NCBI GenBank assembly: GCA_949357655.1
Contig: CASHTG010000012.1
Location: 2,542,001-2,606,000, forward strand
Reading direction: 5' to 3'
Source of the DNA: Parascedosporium putredinis
Lineage: Eukaryota; Ascomycota; Sordariomycetes; Microascales; Microascaceae
DNA length: 64,000 nt
Shown here piece after piece: positions 24,662-36,829 of the stretch. Position 1 is the first letter of the stretch, and each line of letters begins with the position of its first letter. The translations under genes were made by a program, and so were the position numbers. The notes beneath the pieces were generated by a model. It ran no database searches, was not told the origin of the DNA, and saw nothing but the letters and a program-made list of their open reading frames with translations.

Positions 24662-25761
24662 TTAGTGGGCCCATATCGACACGCGGTCCGTTATCGTGCC
24701 ATCTTCGGCCACCCCAATAGTGTGCGTCCGCTTCGGCGCGTACAAGTCTACCCGTCGAAGGCCCCCTTCCGCTCTCTCAATCTTGTCAGGATGGCGGACC
24801 TGGCCGTCTTCATCGATATCGATTTCTTCGCCCGGTCGGGATAGCAGGGCTAGGTACATATCGGAGTTGACGCCCCAGGGCGGACCTTGGAGGGATAAGG
24901 GCTTGCCGTTGGGGAATTGGAGGATGACGAGCCGGCCTTCGGGTCCGAGAAGCTCGGCCTGGCGAGCGGCCCATTTGGGCCTCAGGGGCATAGGAAGGGC
25001 GCAGGAGAACTGTAAGATTATGGCCTACTCCCTCACCTCTAGCCCTGCTCCACGGCGAGAAGAGCAAAGCGTAGGGGGAGAGGGCACAGCATGTCAGCGG
25101 TCTTTTTTCTTTTTTTCCTTTTTCCTATATAGATCGCTGGTGGGAGGGTTCGACAAGCGAAGTAACGCAAATCATCTACGAGATACGAGATACGGGTATG
25201 TGTCACGCATGGTCTATAGAGTAAACACTGGAAAAGAACAAGCAGCACGAGCCATGCATTCAGGCCAACGAAAAAGAAACTGGCTTACGGTGAAGTCAAA
25301 GATGAGGTCAAACTTGGAGTGCTTCGACTCGTTGAGAAAGTCATCCGCAAAAAGTCACCGAGGGCCCATGTAATCGTTCCGCGCGTCTCGACGCCGTCCT
25401 GGAGCTTGTAGGCCTCGTCGTTCTTGACGGCCTCGGCATTCTCGCGGGCCTCCTTGAGCGCCGTCTCGGCCAGATCAAGGCCGACGACGTCGTAGCCCCA
25501 TGACGAGAGGAGAAGGACGTCGTGACCTTTGCCGCAGCCGGGGACGAGGGCCGTTTTGCGTCCCTGGCGGCCCTTGTTGCCGGGAGCGGCGGCGCCGAGG
25601 AGCTCAGACTTGTCGGCGAGGAGGTCGTGCAAGGGCATGCTCGGGCCAGCGCGGTCCCAGGGGGTGAGGTTTCGGGTCCACAGGGTCTCCCACATGGGGC
25701 CGTGGGACTCGGGAGGCACGTCCCGAAAGGTGGACGCGATGGCCTCGGCTGCGGGATTCAT
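24662..25761 (-). CDS. TPMT-family (thiol/halide) S-methyltransferase, one frameshift
   Basis: SAM-dependent methyltransferase of the TPMT superfamily, the group of fungal and plant thiol/halide methyltransferases. Exons 25289-25761 and 24662-25009 are joined across a 279-base intron (GTAAGC...TTACAG), phase 0. SAM motif I, LVPGCGKGHD, is at residues 72-81, followed by GYDVVGLDLAETALKEA. The usual ALGDFF and FDLIFDFT segments flank the intron. The reading frame breaks in the A-run at 25349-25353 (T-run in the coding strand), which is one base short; restoring it gives 273 residues, normal for the family. The open frame continues upstream, with further in-frame ATGs at 26115 and 26259. That extension is Ser/Pro/His-rich and could be a targeting peptide or simply leader sequence. 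The substrate is unknown. Confidence 0.85.
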
Positions 25762-25815
25762 GATTGCAAGGAGAGGCGGCGGGTGTCTGGCGGGGACGCC
25801 GCGGTTGCTGCTATT

Positions 25816-25840
25816 GCTACTGCTACTGCTACTGCTACTA
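25816..25840. repeat. GCTACT trinucleotide-type repeat
   Basis: About four GCTACT units just upstream of the chosen methyltransferase start. Read on the minus strand they encode a serine run in the possible N-terminal extension. Length variation here would not shift frame if whole units change. Confidence 0.8.
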
Positions 25841-28332
25841 ATCCCAGCCTTGGTGCTGGGAGCGACGGAGAATGGGTGGGAGGGGATGGGTGACGTTGTG
25901 TAGCAGAGACGAGGGCGTTGGTAGCTCTGGTGGTGGTGGTGCACAGAGCTCGGGTTCGCATGGGGCGGCGGGAATGTGGGGGAGAGCTCCTGGGAGCTGG
26001 CGGACAAGTTGGTGGAGTGGGAGGTGGTGGGCGCGGGGTTGGCTAGCCGGAGCAACGGCTCTTTGCAGAGGATGGTGGATGGGCTTGGGAGACTGCGGTA
26101 TCGGGCCAGGCCCATTTCTGCAGCTGAATGAGACGGGGAGGAGGTGGGCGGGGAGGCGGTTTCCTCTATTAGGACAGATGCAAGGAATTGATCATGAGAT
26201 ATTAGATGGGCTGGACTATTACTGAAACGGCCCCCTTGCTTTCGCGCGCAAAGGCTCAAACTAAAAGCTCACAAAAGGCAGGTGGACGCGATCGTGAGAG
26301 AAAAGTGACTTGGACGGGGCACATTCACGCCATGTCCACATGGAGCTTGCATGGGCTGCTCACGTAATAAGGTTTAGGAAGGGGGCGATAGAAGATGGCG
26401 AGTGAGGAATCAAGGAGGTTTATCGGAAAGGGAAAAAGAACACAACGAGGCATGAATCGTGCGTAAACCTTCGCATCTTCGTTCCAACCTTCAATCTCCA
26501 TCTCTACAACGATGGCAGACGAGGAGAAGAGGAGAAAAGGGGGCTGCGAACCAAACGATTTAGAGTTTGGGGCTTTCCCTCAAGGCAGCCCTCCTCCAGT
26601 CGTCCGAGAGTGCGGGGCGAACAAAGGCGAGAGGTTCCATCTTCATCTTCTTGATTTCACTCTCGAATACCGAAACCTCTTGGGCGAAGCATGGGCAGCT
26701 CCAGGTTTCGGGCGAGAGCAATTGCGTTTCCTTCTTTCCTTGCGCTCCGAGACGTCACTTGCGTATCATGCCTCGCGGGGAGGGTTTGCCGGGATGGGGC
26801 TGATGAGAAAATCATCTCATCGGAACCCCGAAGTTCATAGCACTTTGAAGACGTCACTTCCAAGTCGGCAGAGCGGTTGGCTAAGCGGGAAAATACGGGC
26901 GCGGGACAGAATGCAGAACGCAGAGGTAGGCAAGCAAGCAGGCGCCGCTGCACCCATGTGAATGTAGAAAGGGAGCCCACGTTCTTGGCCCATTAGCCTG
27001 AACTTGGCCCGTGGTGTAGGTGTAGGGGCAAAGGCGAGTGCGGCTCCCTTGATATTCACATGTCGGGGAACTTTGATCGGGGGGGCGGACGACCGGCCTC
27101 GAGGTTGGTTTACTCTTGCCTTTATTCGGAGGTTCCCTGCCCAGTGACCTGCTTCATGCCATCACCTTCCTCAAGGTGAAAACCCCGGCGATAAAATCAG
27201 TCAGTGGGCTGTTCTGACATTGATCCATGGATGAGATGATGCTCGAGCCTTTAACATTGTGGCTAACTTGCAATTCGTGCGCTTGTGCTTTCCCTGACTC
27301 GAGGACAACCGCGCCCTAGGTCGACCCTGCGGCGCCATTTGATCCAAGGGATTCGTTTATCTAGTGTTAGCGCATCCTCTTGGAGCCGATCGCTCTCGTT
27401 TCCCCGCAAAGAATAGCTAGGGAGAGCAATTAAAAGGAATTGGTCAAAGTCGGGAGGCGCACCAAGCAAAGTAATGATAATTTCATGACATTCTGCACGT
27501 AGGAAAAGACGACGACATATTCAACCCTCTTCGACGAAGGACTCGGCCTTTCTCGACCTACATCCAAGCAAGAGAGCAATAGTAGGAGGAGGGCCGAATG
27601 CCACGGCCACGGGTTGATGTTATGTTGCATGGCGTCCGCATTAACCTACATCAACCCGCAACCTAACGGGCCACCGTATCCTGCAGCCGACTGACCAAGA
27701 GACGGAATGAACCAACAGAAGGACCCTTCACATCAGTGCTCTATCGCACAGAGACTTGGTGGGTGACGTTGATTGCTTGAGCGTACCCGAGATGCTATAA
27801 TTCCAACTCTCGGTAGGCAAAGGGAGGAGGGAGGCAACGCTGTCTGATACTACACTCAGGGGAACATAGACTATGGAGTTTTAGGTTGGCGGGCGTTACT
27901 TTGCATCAAGAAATTCCGTAGGACAATGGTTCCGCCAGCGGTATCTCCGCCCGCACCAAGGCCAAAAGAGACCCCTTCTCCGCTCGGTGAGATGCAGACG
28001 GCTTAATGGAGGCAGAGAACCTACAACACAGATCCAATGCAATAGTGTTAGTGGGAGATTGGGGAGATTGGGGGCGGGGGAGGCGGGGAAAGGCGGCATG
28101 TCCAGGTCTGAATGGAGAGGAACATTGAAGCCATGAATGTAGATTCATTAAAGCCGTTCCTTGGTGACCTTCTCCCTCTTACACGGGAATCCTCGAGTTC
28201 CTTTTTCGTCTCGGCCTTGTTTCTCTAGTTCCACACAAGGCTCGGTATGCGGAAGAATAATGCCCGCCTCTCCCCGTGCTTCGTGCTTGTCTCTTCTTGG
28301 CCCGCGGAGTGGTGGAATCATCTGACCGGCTA

Positions 28333-28352
28333 GTCTCTCTCTCTCTCTCTCC
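28333..28352. repeat. (TC)n microsatellite
   Basis: About ten uninterrupted TC units in intergenic DNA. Confidence 0.85.
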
Positions 28353-31300
28353 ATATGCCGTCGTCGTGCCTTGCGGCTCTGCGTTGGCATATTCTCGCTT
28401 TTAGCCTTTAGCCTCTTTTCACGAGTACAAGTGGCAATCGGTATATTATTTCAAATATTGGTCCTACTTAGGATGGGGAGGCAAGGAGGCCAGCGGAAAA
28501 TTGGTAGCGTGGAGTCACAGAGTCACGAGAGAACGGGCGGCTGACGGTGCTCGCCATCGACCTCGGTCTCGGAAGGGCTTGGCTTTGTGCTCGGAACTGA
28601 TGTGCCCAGAGCTTCCCTTATCTCCCCCGTTGCGGGCGAACCCTGGCGTGTAACCTCTAGCGCCGCTCTCTGAGTGCAAGGAGCACGATGGCGAGCCTTC
28701 TTTGATTGCCCTTGCCCGGAGCGAACATCTTCATCCCCGTCCACATTTTTTACCTTGTCTCACAACAGACTCGAGGCACCCAGGACGATCAGGGATAGAT
28801 TGGGTGCTGTGCGAGGAATGCATCATACACGCGTCCATCCTGAGCCCGGCATGAATACCTTTGTAGATAAACGTAAAGGAGAGCCTTTTTCTTTCTTTTT
28901 TTTTTTCCTCTTCTCGAAACAAGGGTCAAGATAACGGAGAGAGAAGCGCACTAACAGATCTGGCCTAATTCCGCGTAGTCTCCAGGAAGACGCTAGGAGT
29001 GTTGGTTCCGGCTCCACTTCAGTCGTGGGCAAAGAAGGCAAGCGGAAGCACTCGACGAATTTTCTTCCATTTTGCTTTTTTCTTTCTGTTCTTCCCGTTC
29101 CCCATCTTTTGGCGGCATGCCATGCCATCACCTCGATACATTGACCCATTTCTCTGTTGTCGCGGCTCTGATGGGGCCTGTCCCATTGTCTTCCGTTTTC
29201 CGTCTCCACTTGCGCGTAGAAATATTCCACCTCGGCCCTATTCTCATGGCATCGTAGGCTGCTTTCTCCCCCCTCTCTCTCACTCTTTTTTTCTTCTTTT
29301 TTTCTTCCAATTTTTTTTTCATGTCTCTTCTCTTCTCTTTCCACCATACCCGAGAACCGTTGCTTCCTCCCGCTTTTCTAGTATCATTTTCCTTCTCCCC
29401 TCGTTTAGGAAACGCTAAGCATTTTCATTGGGGGCAAAATCTTCTTCTTCAGATGGGTCTTGTTTGGCGAGTGTTTCGTTGGATATAGGCTGTAAATCTC
29501 TGATATTCTTTCTTTCGTCATGCGTGTAAGCCCGGGTGCCGGGAATGGTGGTTTTCAAGAATCTTCCGTCCGGATCCAATCATGGACGACAGCAACGTCT
29601 TGGGCCCATATGGTGCATGCGGGACAAGAATGACATGACAGCCATCCTCGGTTCCTGGGCGGTTGGCAAAGGTGCGATCAATCAATACATGTAGATTCAT
29701 CATCTATCCATACGGATCAAGCCCGTTGTTCCTGAAGCCGGCAGTCTCTCCATAGATCCGTAGATGGAGCCTGGATGCGAGCGTCTACTATTGATGGATG
29801 TCTATCGATGAGTGGAGTGCGGCAACTCTCTTCTTGACCCAGCCGCCACACCACACCATGTCCAGTTTTGTTCCTGCAGGACGGCCGGGTCCCATTTTGG
29901 CGTGAGCAGGCTAGAGCTTTGGTTGATTTTGGCCGATATTCGATTTTTGTTCCCTATGATGGATCCGGCTACGTACATGTAGACTGCATGAACTGAACAA
30001 ACACACTTGAGAGATGGGAAATGTCCTTGAACATTTGTCCCACTTATCTCGTCGACTCTCTGCATAGCTGACACCATGTCAACATGCTATCCAAGCCATT
30101 CAGTCTACACCGTAGTTTTGCAAATGCACTTTGCAGTTGATCAGTCCATTATTATGTTTACCACTGATCCATTGGATCAATTTCAACAAGGGATGGGCCC
30201 CATCCTAGGCCACTCTCACCTACTTTGAGTCCAGGTACGGGATTCGCTCGGTAAGTGCCATATCCATCCATGTGGCTCCTTGCCTGTATTTGTGTGCTTG
30301 TGCAACCGCGACTCGGCCACCCATGGGATTAATTTTCTCCGCTGGATAGTCTCGGTCCCATCCTATCTGTGCATGGGTGCTGTACGAGTATGAACCGCCC
30401 TTCGTTAAAAAGGGGGAAAAGAAAAAGATAAAAAACCCCTCTTGGGCAGCCGATTGTAATGGAGTGGCACGTTGGATCTTCTGTCAGATACACGTCAACG
30501 ACTCGCGATGGAGGTCGGTGAAGTGCGCTTGCGAACTGCAATTCGGACCGTTGATCCAGGGCGCCACCGGGGTCCCACCTGGGGGTGGGCTTTGCTCGAA
30601 GAGATCCATTGAAACCCCCAAGGAACATTGAACCGTTTTGATAAGCTTCAATCTTGCAAGCCGGAAATTTCCCTTGCTACGTGCGTGTACCTTGAACGGC
30701 CTTTTCTTTCTTTCTTTTTTCTTCTCTTATTTCATTTCTTAGAAAAAAAAAAAAGAAGCTCAGAATCCCCTCGAAGCCTTGTAATCTAACTTCATTTCCC
30801 GGGGAAGGATATCCCTCGGTTCTAGACTAGTGATCAAAGACCCTCGGTTTTCCTTGGCCCCCATGCTCTTGCCATGGGCCGATGAGGATTGTGTCCCAAA
30901 CAGGAAAGGTCAAAAGCTGGGAGAGGTGAAAGAAGGAATCTTGGCTCCCCTAGGTCTCACTCGGAACAACTTCACCGTGACGGACGGGCAGAGTTCGGAT
31001 CTTTTGAGCGTACCGTCAACCTCGGGATACCCGTTTAGCCTCTTTTCACTGGCAAACTGGCAAATACAGCAGCTTGCGCCAGAGCACAGTACGGGAGAGT
31101 TTTCTTCCACGCTCGGCCCGGTTCTTTGCCCAATCGGCCAACGTTGTTTAGTTGCCGGCTCCGCACGCAATCCACTGACGGGGAAGGAGGGGATGGGGAT
31201 GGGGGAAGAATGAGGGAAGAGCGAAGGGTATCTCTCATTGTCTACTGTGTCCTTTTTCTCCAACGTTCAGACTAGAACCGCTGCTGCTCCGACGGACCAT

Positions 31301-32991
31301 CGTCGTGCTCACAATTCTTTGCGCTGCCCTTTTCCCGTCCCGCGCCCTTCCGAGTGTCCACCGCCAAGTAGTTGAGCCCCCAGCCTCAGTCCACTCGCCC
31401 CGTCAAGGTCAAAATGGGGCCAGCATTTTTAAGTGGTTGCAGGTTGACCCTTTTGTCACCGGTGATTGCCCTTTACCGGAGTATTTGGCCAGTATCATCT
31501 AGATAGGGACTCGATTTGATCTTCTCCTCCCATACCGGCTTCGAAGCTCGGTTGATCCGGGGCTCCACCGACACAGGCCACATGCGCTGCAAGGGATCTT
31601 CCCCCAAAGGCGTCCGTCCACTGCTCGCCGCCCGACATTGTATCAGGATTGGATCAATTACAACATCGTACCAATCGTGCCTTGCACCCTTCCCCGATAT
31701 TATCTTCGGTCCTAGTCTCCCTGCGATGCCGCCTCGTCTCCCTCTGAACGCCGATAGATACTCGTATACAGTAGATACATCTAATCCATGGATACTTGGT
31801 AGATGTCTATATATTATCTCCTTCTCTCGCTCATCACGCCTTCCGTCCTGAACCTATGTGTGATCTACCTCTGCTCCTTTGCTCTTTTACTCTTTTACTC
31901 CTTTGCTCCTGCTCTCGTATTGATCTCTCCATCAATTGAACTTCTTCGTCTCTTCCGCTCTCATCCGATCCCTTTTTTCTAAAGGTTCTGCACTAGACTA
32001 GAGAGTTGCGAAATTACAACAAGTCAGACACCATTGAGCACTCACAACCCTCACCGGGTCGTCAAGTACCGGCACGGACTAAACTCTCGTCGGCATTCTG
32101 ATTGACCATTTGCAAAAACTCTGTGCACTCGGCAATCTCGTCCATCATCTCCACACTTCTTGCGAGCTAGCTTGGCCTACCTAGGTCAGCCATCCAACCA
32201 TCCAACCAACCTTTTTCCAGCCTGCGGAGCCAAACGCCGAGTCTCCGATACACGCCGCACCCGCACAAACTCGTGGCCATCACAAGTAAAATACCAAGGC
32301 TAGCCTTGAGTCCGTTTCGAGGAAGAAAAAGAGTGGGGGCCGCCCCGTCATCGCTACGATCAACCCCGACAACTCACTCACCCGAGGGGACTACCCGAGC
32401 AAGAACAAGGCGCCATTTCCTTTGCCCCGACTAAAACTTATAATAATTGCCTTGGCCTCCCCAAGTGCCCCTCCCAAAGCCTTCGCTCGTGTTTGGAACC
32501 CTTTCGGTAGTTGCTTTATTTTATACAACTTCTTGACTGATCAAGGTCGAATTCCGACTCATCTCGATACGTATCATCAACCTACCGTTGCGCGGTACTG
32601 CATCCACGCGCGCACACAGCTCTTTCAATAAACCGTGCAGTTTGACCCTGTCAACTCAACTCCTGACAGACCAAGCGCCAGTCGTTGCAGCAAATCACCT
32701 CAACGTCACGCATCCAGACACTTTATAACGCTCTTACACCCCCACCATCCCACCTTCCACTTCCAGGGTACAACGGGCTCATCCGCCCTTGGTGTCTCGT
32801 CTCTCTTGTCCCTTCCTCTTTCTCTTTTCTTCTACCGAAACTCTCCTGGTCCACCTCCGCCAGTTGCTCTTAGCCTCAGTCTCTAAAGAGAACGAGAAGA
32901 ACAGCGATAAAGAACCATCCTTCGACTTGGATACCATACGCATTCTACTCCAACCGCTATTCCTTCAACTGACGGCCACTTTTACGTCAAC

Positions 32992-33247
32992 ATGCCCAAC
33001 ATGAACGCACCCATATCTTCGCCCGTCCAGCGATCCGTCGACTGCTCTTCCGACGCCATCTCCCCCTCAGCCTCTCCTCCTCGAACCAGCCTTTCGCCTC
33101 CGCCTCCATTACTGTCGCTGCACCCGCCGGCAGGACCAAGCATCGGTAGACCCCTTCCTCAGGGACTTCACCCTTGTCGCTGAGGCCGCCAAGAGGGCAC
33201 AAGTAGCGGTAATGGTTAGGGAATTTGAAAACTGCGGCCTTTCTTAG
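32992..33247 (+). CDS. Possible small protein gene, unrecognised, probably frame-disrupted
   Basis: I do not recognise this gene. An ATG in good context (TACGTCAACATG) follows about 1.7 kb of pyrimidine-rich leader. The first frame stays open to 33183. Codon use (C-ending third positions) and protein-like composition shift to a second frame after about 33065, then to a third after about 33147. The third frame holds a fluent segment, VDPFLRDFTLVAEAAKRAQV, continuing to a stop at 33245-33247. If two runs (C-run 33062-33066 and the GG at 33145-33146) are one base short, the product would be about 85 residues: a Ser/Pro-rich head and a helical, charged tail. It could instead be chance composition. 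Confidence 0.35.
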
Positions 33248-34244
33248 GCTACCACCTATGCCTTCTCGGAGGCTTCCTTGACGTCATACGGTATCACCGT
33301 CAACGTGCTCTTGTCGCTTCCCTTTCTATCGCGGTCATTTATTCGACGATACCAAGAACTGGCTCTACTTCTCTACCGCTTCCCTACATAATACCATGGC
33401 CCGACTTGCTTGGCCTTCGAGATCGAGAGTGCAACCCATAATATTTTCCTTCCCGCTTGGCCGGCCCTTTTCCCTTTTTTTTTTCTCTGAGCCTTTTCTT
33501 TCCAAGAGTTTCGATTCACGCGGGATCTCGCACCCTTGTACCAACACTATATTGGGCGCTCGACGACCCCCGGCTTTCGTCTCGCTTCTTCGTTTCTGGG
33601 TGGCTCTTTTTCTTTTTATTGCGTGCAGGAATATCATAGCGGACAAGGTCCCACCGGCGTTAGTTGCGACTGTTTCTATGACTTAATGTTATAACTCTTC
33701 TCCACCACCTTCCATTCCCCATATCTTTGTCGTTTTTCTTCACTTGTTCATTCTTGAGAGCTGGAATTACCATGGACTAAACGGAACCACGGCATACGGC
33801 GTATATTGGATGACAATGTTTGTTACGCTATTAGTATCTATAAAGTTGCTTGGCGACTACAAGGACAGGGAAGACTCCCTCTTTGTTTCTACACTCGACT
33901 AAGATGAATGTCGAACTTGCGATTGCATTTCTCTCCAACCTTTCTAACGTGTTATACTTTATTCTAGAGTAATTGGGTGATCCGTGTTGTCTGGACTAAG
34001 CACGAATATGCTCTCGTTTCACAAACTCTTCACAACCAAAAGGCTGATTGGGGACGAATATCGAGGCAATCATCCCTGCGGTACATATTGGGTAGACTGA
34101 ATATTTTTACGTGCATACTAGCTAGAACAAAGCTACTCGGCCGCCAACTGGTAGGCCCTTTCCCGAAAGGTTGCGTTGACAGAGTAGCAGGGCATCGTCG
34201 AAACGTCTCCCGGCTTGAGCAGGGCCTGCTCCACAAATGGTGGC
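33248..34244. other. Intergenic, about 1 kb
   Basis: Flank between the small ORF and the 3' end of the IDO gene. A further short open frame (33248-33390) reads on from the TAG at 33245. I see no domain, repeat or RNA structure in the rest. Confidence 0.5.
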
Positions 34245-35807
34245 CTATGACCTTGACACGCCCCGTTCCGAGCAGTACTTGTTTACTTCCTTTCGCAATG
34301 TCTCTTGCTGGCGGCCGGCCAAATCCATGATGTCGCGTGATTCCTCGTCAAGGTTGTCCTTGCCGCCAACTTCTTCGTAGATGGCCATCATCTCATCGAG
34401 CACGGCCTCAAGCTGATTTGGCAGCCAGGTGACGATGGGGCTGCCTCCCGTGGCCGTGGGGTGCGCCGTGCGCTTGAGGATGTACTCGCGGGCAAAGCAC
34501 CAGTGCCTCCACCTAAAGTCCCTGACCTCGTTGAGGACCTTGAGCCACAGCGCGCGGGACTCTAGGATCTCCTGGTCCGGATCGTTCTGGTCGACAGCGA
34601 GGGCAAACGTCTTGGTGCCGACCTCGAGGGCGCGCTCCTTGACGGACTGCAAGAAGGCGCGGTGGTTGCTGGGACGGTATTCCCTGAAATCGCGGAGGAT
34701 CTCGGTCAGGGGGTATCCGGCATGGGCACGCACAGCAGATTGTCCATGAGGGGATCATGGAGTCGTTGGCGCCGCTCTCGCCGCGAAAGGACATGGGCTT
34801 GTTGTCGTTGACGCCCTCGTACACGACGCCGTGGGGAACATGGACTGCGAGGTGATGCCGAAGATGAAGGTCCGGAAGCTGGTGTAGGAGGTGGGCTTGG
34901 ACTTGGCCCACATGGTCTCCATGGTGCGGTTGACCTTGCGCATGGTGTCGAGGACGGTGCGGAGCCCGGCGTTGAAGTCGCGGCGCTGGGTGGCGGCGGC
35001 GGGGAGGGCTTTTGCTCGAGGCAGTCGAGGCAGGCGACGGCGCCCGCGACGAGGGGACCCGAGTTCTTGACCATGTCGACGTGCACAAGGACGAAGCCGG
35101 CCTCGGAGGAGGTGGGATCTAGGCCGTGCTCGAAGGCGCGGATGAGGCGGAGGTTGGAGTACTCGAGGCCGGCCATGGGGTCTTCGAGGCGGTAGTTGAA
35201 GAGGGCGTAGGAGCCGGCGTATTCCATCCAGGGCTTGAAGCCGGCGCTGGGGGTGGGGGAATTGGAGGTTAGCGGACTTGTTGGAGACGTCAAGGGATAT
35301 GATATTAGGTGAATGGGAGGGGGTAATCATAAGAAGAAGAAATGAAAAGAGTGGCCGCTTACATCTCCGCGCACTTGGAAATAGGTCGTGCGATTTGGAT
35401 GGGGAGACGGTCCTCGCGAGGCCGTAAGGTTCCCCGCTACGAATCTCTGGTGGCAGGGCTCGAGGAGGTACGCGGAGGCTAGGAAGGAATAATCCCTGTA
35501 TAAGGCGTTGACGATGGGCAGGTTGTGCTCGTACTTCTCCACGGCTTCCGTGAGGTCCGGGAGCTCGGTATCCACCACCTCGCCGAGCCGGAACTCGGCG
35601 AGTAGGCCGGGGATCCGTCAAGCATCTTGACCGGCATCCGGTTCAGGAGCGAGTCGACCTCGGCGAACTCGGGGGTAGGTGGGTGATGGGGTCCATGCGG
35701 GGGAGGAAGCCTCTGGTCTTGGAGACCATGAAGGCCGGAAGGGTTATGTCATTGGGGAGGGTGTCGTCCAAGACGTGGACGGGGTTCTGGAGGATCACGG
35801 AGGGCAT
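34245..35807 (-). CDS. Indoleamine 2,3-dioxygenase (BNA2-type), eight run-length frameshifts
   Basis: Heme dioxygenase that opens the indole ring of L-tryptophan to N-formylkynurenine, the first step of the kynurenine route. Exons are 35363-35807 and 34245-35246, with a 116-base intron (GTAAGC...CCCAG). Family signatures are FRGESGANDSMIP in the middle, the proximal heme histidine in WRHWCFAREYIL (about residue 399) and the ATGGSPIVTW loop after it. The frame is broken eight times, each in or beside a run one base short (plus-strand positions 34709-34713, 34750-34753, 34832-34835, 35010-35013, 35401-35404, 35432-35435, 35609-35612, 35671-35675). Adding one base at each gives exactly 484 codons plus stop, with the intron in phase. 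The residues between breaks look fully conserved, so this reads as a functional gene with consensus errors. It diverges from a decarboxylase gene. Confidence 0.93.
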
Positions 35808-36009
35808 GGCTAACTGTGTAAGGGGAAGGGAGAGGACGATGCTGTGTAGTGTGGTTCTCTGACTGGCTCGATATCGGAAGCTGATTTAGGGGGGCTTTTC
35901 TGAAGGGCTGATGAATCTTTTTTTCTTTCTCTTCTTGCTTCTTGCTCTGCACTTCGAGGACTGAGCAGAGGCAGAATCTCGTAGGTTGCGCGCGCGCCTA
36001 ATGTACCCA

Positions 36010-36033
36010 GTGGCCGGAATGATTTCCGGCCAC
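36010..36033. promoter_or_regulatory. Perfect 10-bp-arm palindrome, CGG-N8-CCG core
   Basis: Arms GTGGCCGGAA and TTCCGGCCAC are exact reverse complements around a TGAT spacer. It lies about 200 bases upstream of the IDO start. CGG...CCG inverted half-sites are the usual target form of Zn2Cys6 transcription factors. A role as operator is inferred from form and position only; the sequence could also fold as a hairpin in a 5' UTR. Confidence 0.55.
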
Positions 36034-36806
36034 AATGAGGGGTGAGGTGGCCCATCGTCCTTGGGGAGGATGGAGTCGAGCGGCGAGCAAAAGCCCGAGG
36101 AGATGCGAGCCTAGTTTCTCTTTGTCATGGAACCCTACGAAAGACCCCGTACCACTCGTTGCTTCAACTTCTTCATCTCCGGAATGGGCAGGAACACAGA
36201 AAAAGAGGTCACGCGGCTCATGGCTGGGGCGGGCGTGTTGGACTCGAGAGCGCCAGGTACGGATTCTCGAGCCCAAGACATGCGCACCGCCCCTACCACA
36301 CCCTCGGTGGTAGACGTGTTTTGCCACGTGGTGGCGGCCGAGAGAATCAAGGTGACAGCTCGGTGAGGGACAGGAGCAAGACGGAGTATCGAGGAGGAAG
36401 CTTCGAGTTTCCTTCACACTTTGTTTGCTTAGCTTTTATCACGAGACTCGGAGCAACCGGTGACGGGAGTATCCTTTTTGTTTGTGGGCTTCATTCATTC
36501 TTCCGTCATGGGCCGGTAGCTAGAGACGGAGGGGAAGACAAGGGGGGAGGGGGAAGACTAGTATCTCACCATACGAGATGGTTCGCGAGGAGGGGGTGAG
36601 GGTCTGGTCTAGAAGCTAAACGAACATGGATCATCTTCCTCGTTACAAAAAGGTGCTGCGCATTGGTCCTTTTTAGGGGATGGGGAGTGGAGGAGGGGGA
36701 GGGAGGGAGATGGGGGAAAAGGCGAGGATTGCAGATGTGGTGCCCCGAGCTTTTCGAGTCCCTAAACCGATGCTTGCCGGCCCTCCTCGGCAGCCAGGGT
36801 GGGGCC

Positions 36807-36829
36807 ATGGCCGGAATCGTTCCGGCCAC
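36807..36829. promoter_or_regulatory. Second copy of the GGCCGGAA/TTCCGGCC palindrome
   Basis: Arms ATGGCCGGAA and TTCCGGCCAC around a TCG spacer, matching the element at 36010 except for one arm base and a spacer shorter by one. Further CCGGA/CCGGAA half-sites follow at about 36833-36850. Two copies in one intergenic spacer argue for a specific binding site and against chance. Confidence 0.5.

Larger units (their letters stand above)
25762..32991. other. Gene-poor stretch, about 7.2 kb
   Basis: Apart from the open upstream extension of the methyltransferase (to 26259) I see no supported gene. A frame at 26512-26961 starts in a good ATG context after a CT-rich leader, but its translation has no recognisable domain. 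A TC microsatellite is at 28333-28352, poly-T/CT tracts at about 28885-28915 and 29285-29325, and an A-run near 30744-30755. From about 31250 to 32990 the sequence is strongly pyrimidine-rich, like a long fungal promoter and 5' leader for the small ORF that follows. Confidence 0.5.

Noticed and set aside
26512..26961. 149-codon frame starting MADEEKRRKGG after a CT-rich leader
   Set aside because: Good start context, but the translation has no recognisable family or coding bias; not enough to call a gene.
33245..33247. RIP-generated stop (TGG to TAG) in the small ORF
   Set aside because: A single site cannot show RIP; the surrounding DNA is not AT-enriched and is not a repeat.
34245..35807. 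Calling IDO a pseudogene
   Set aside because: All breaks are run-length changes of one direction, catalytic segments are intact, and corrected lengths and phases fit exactly.
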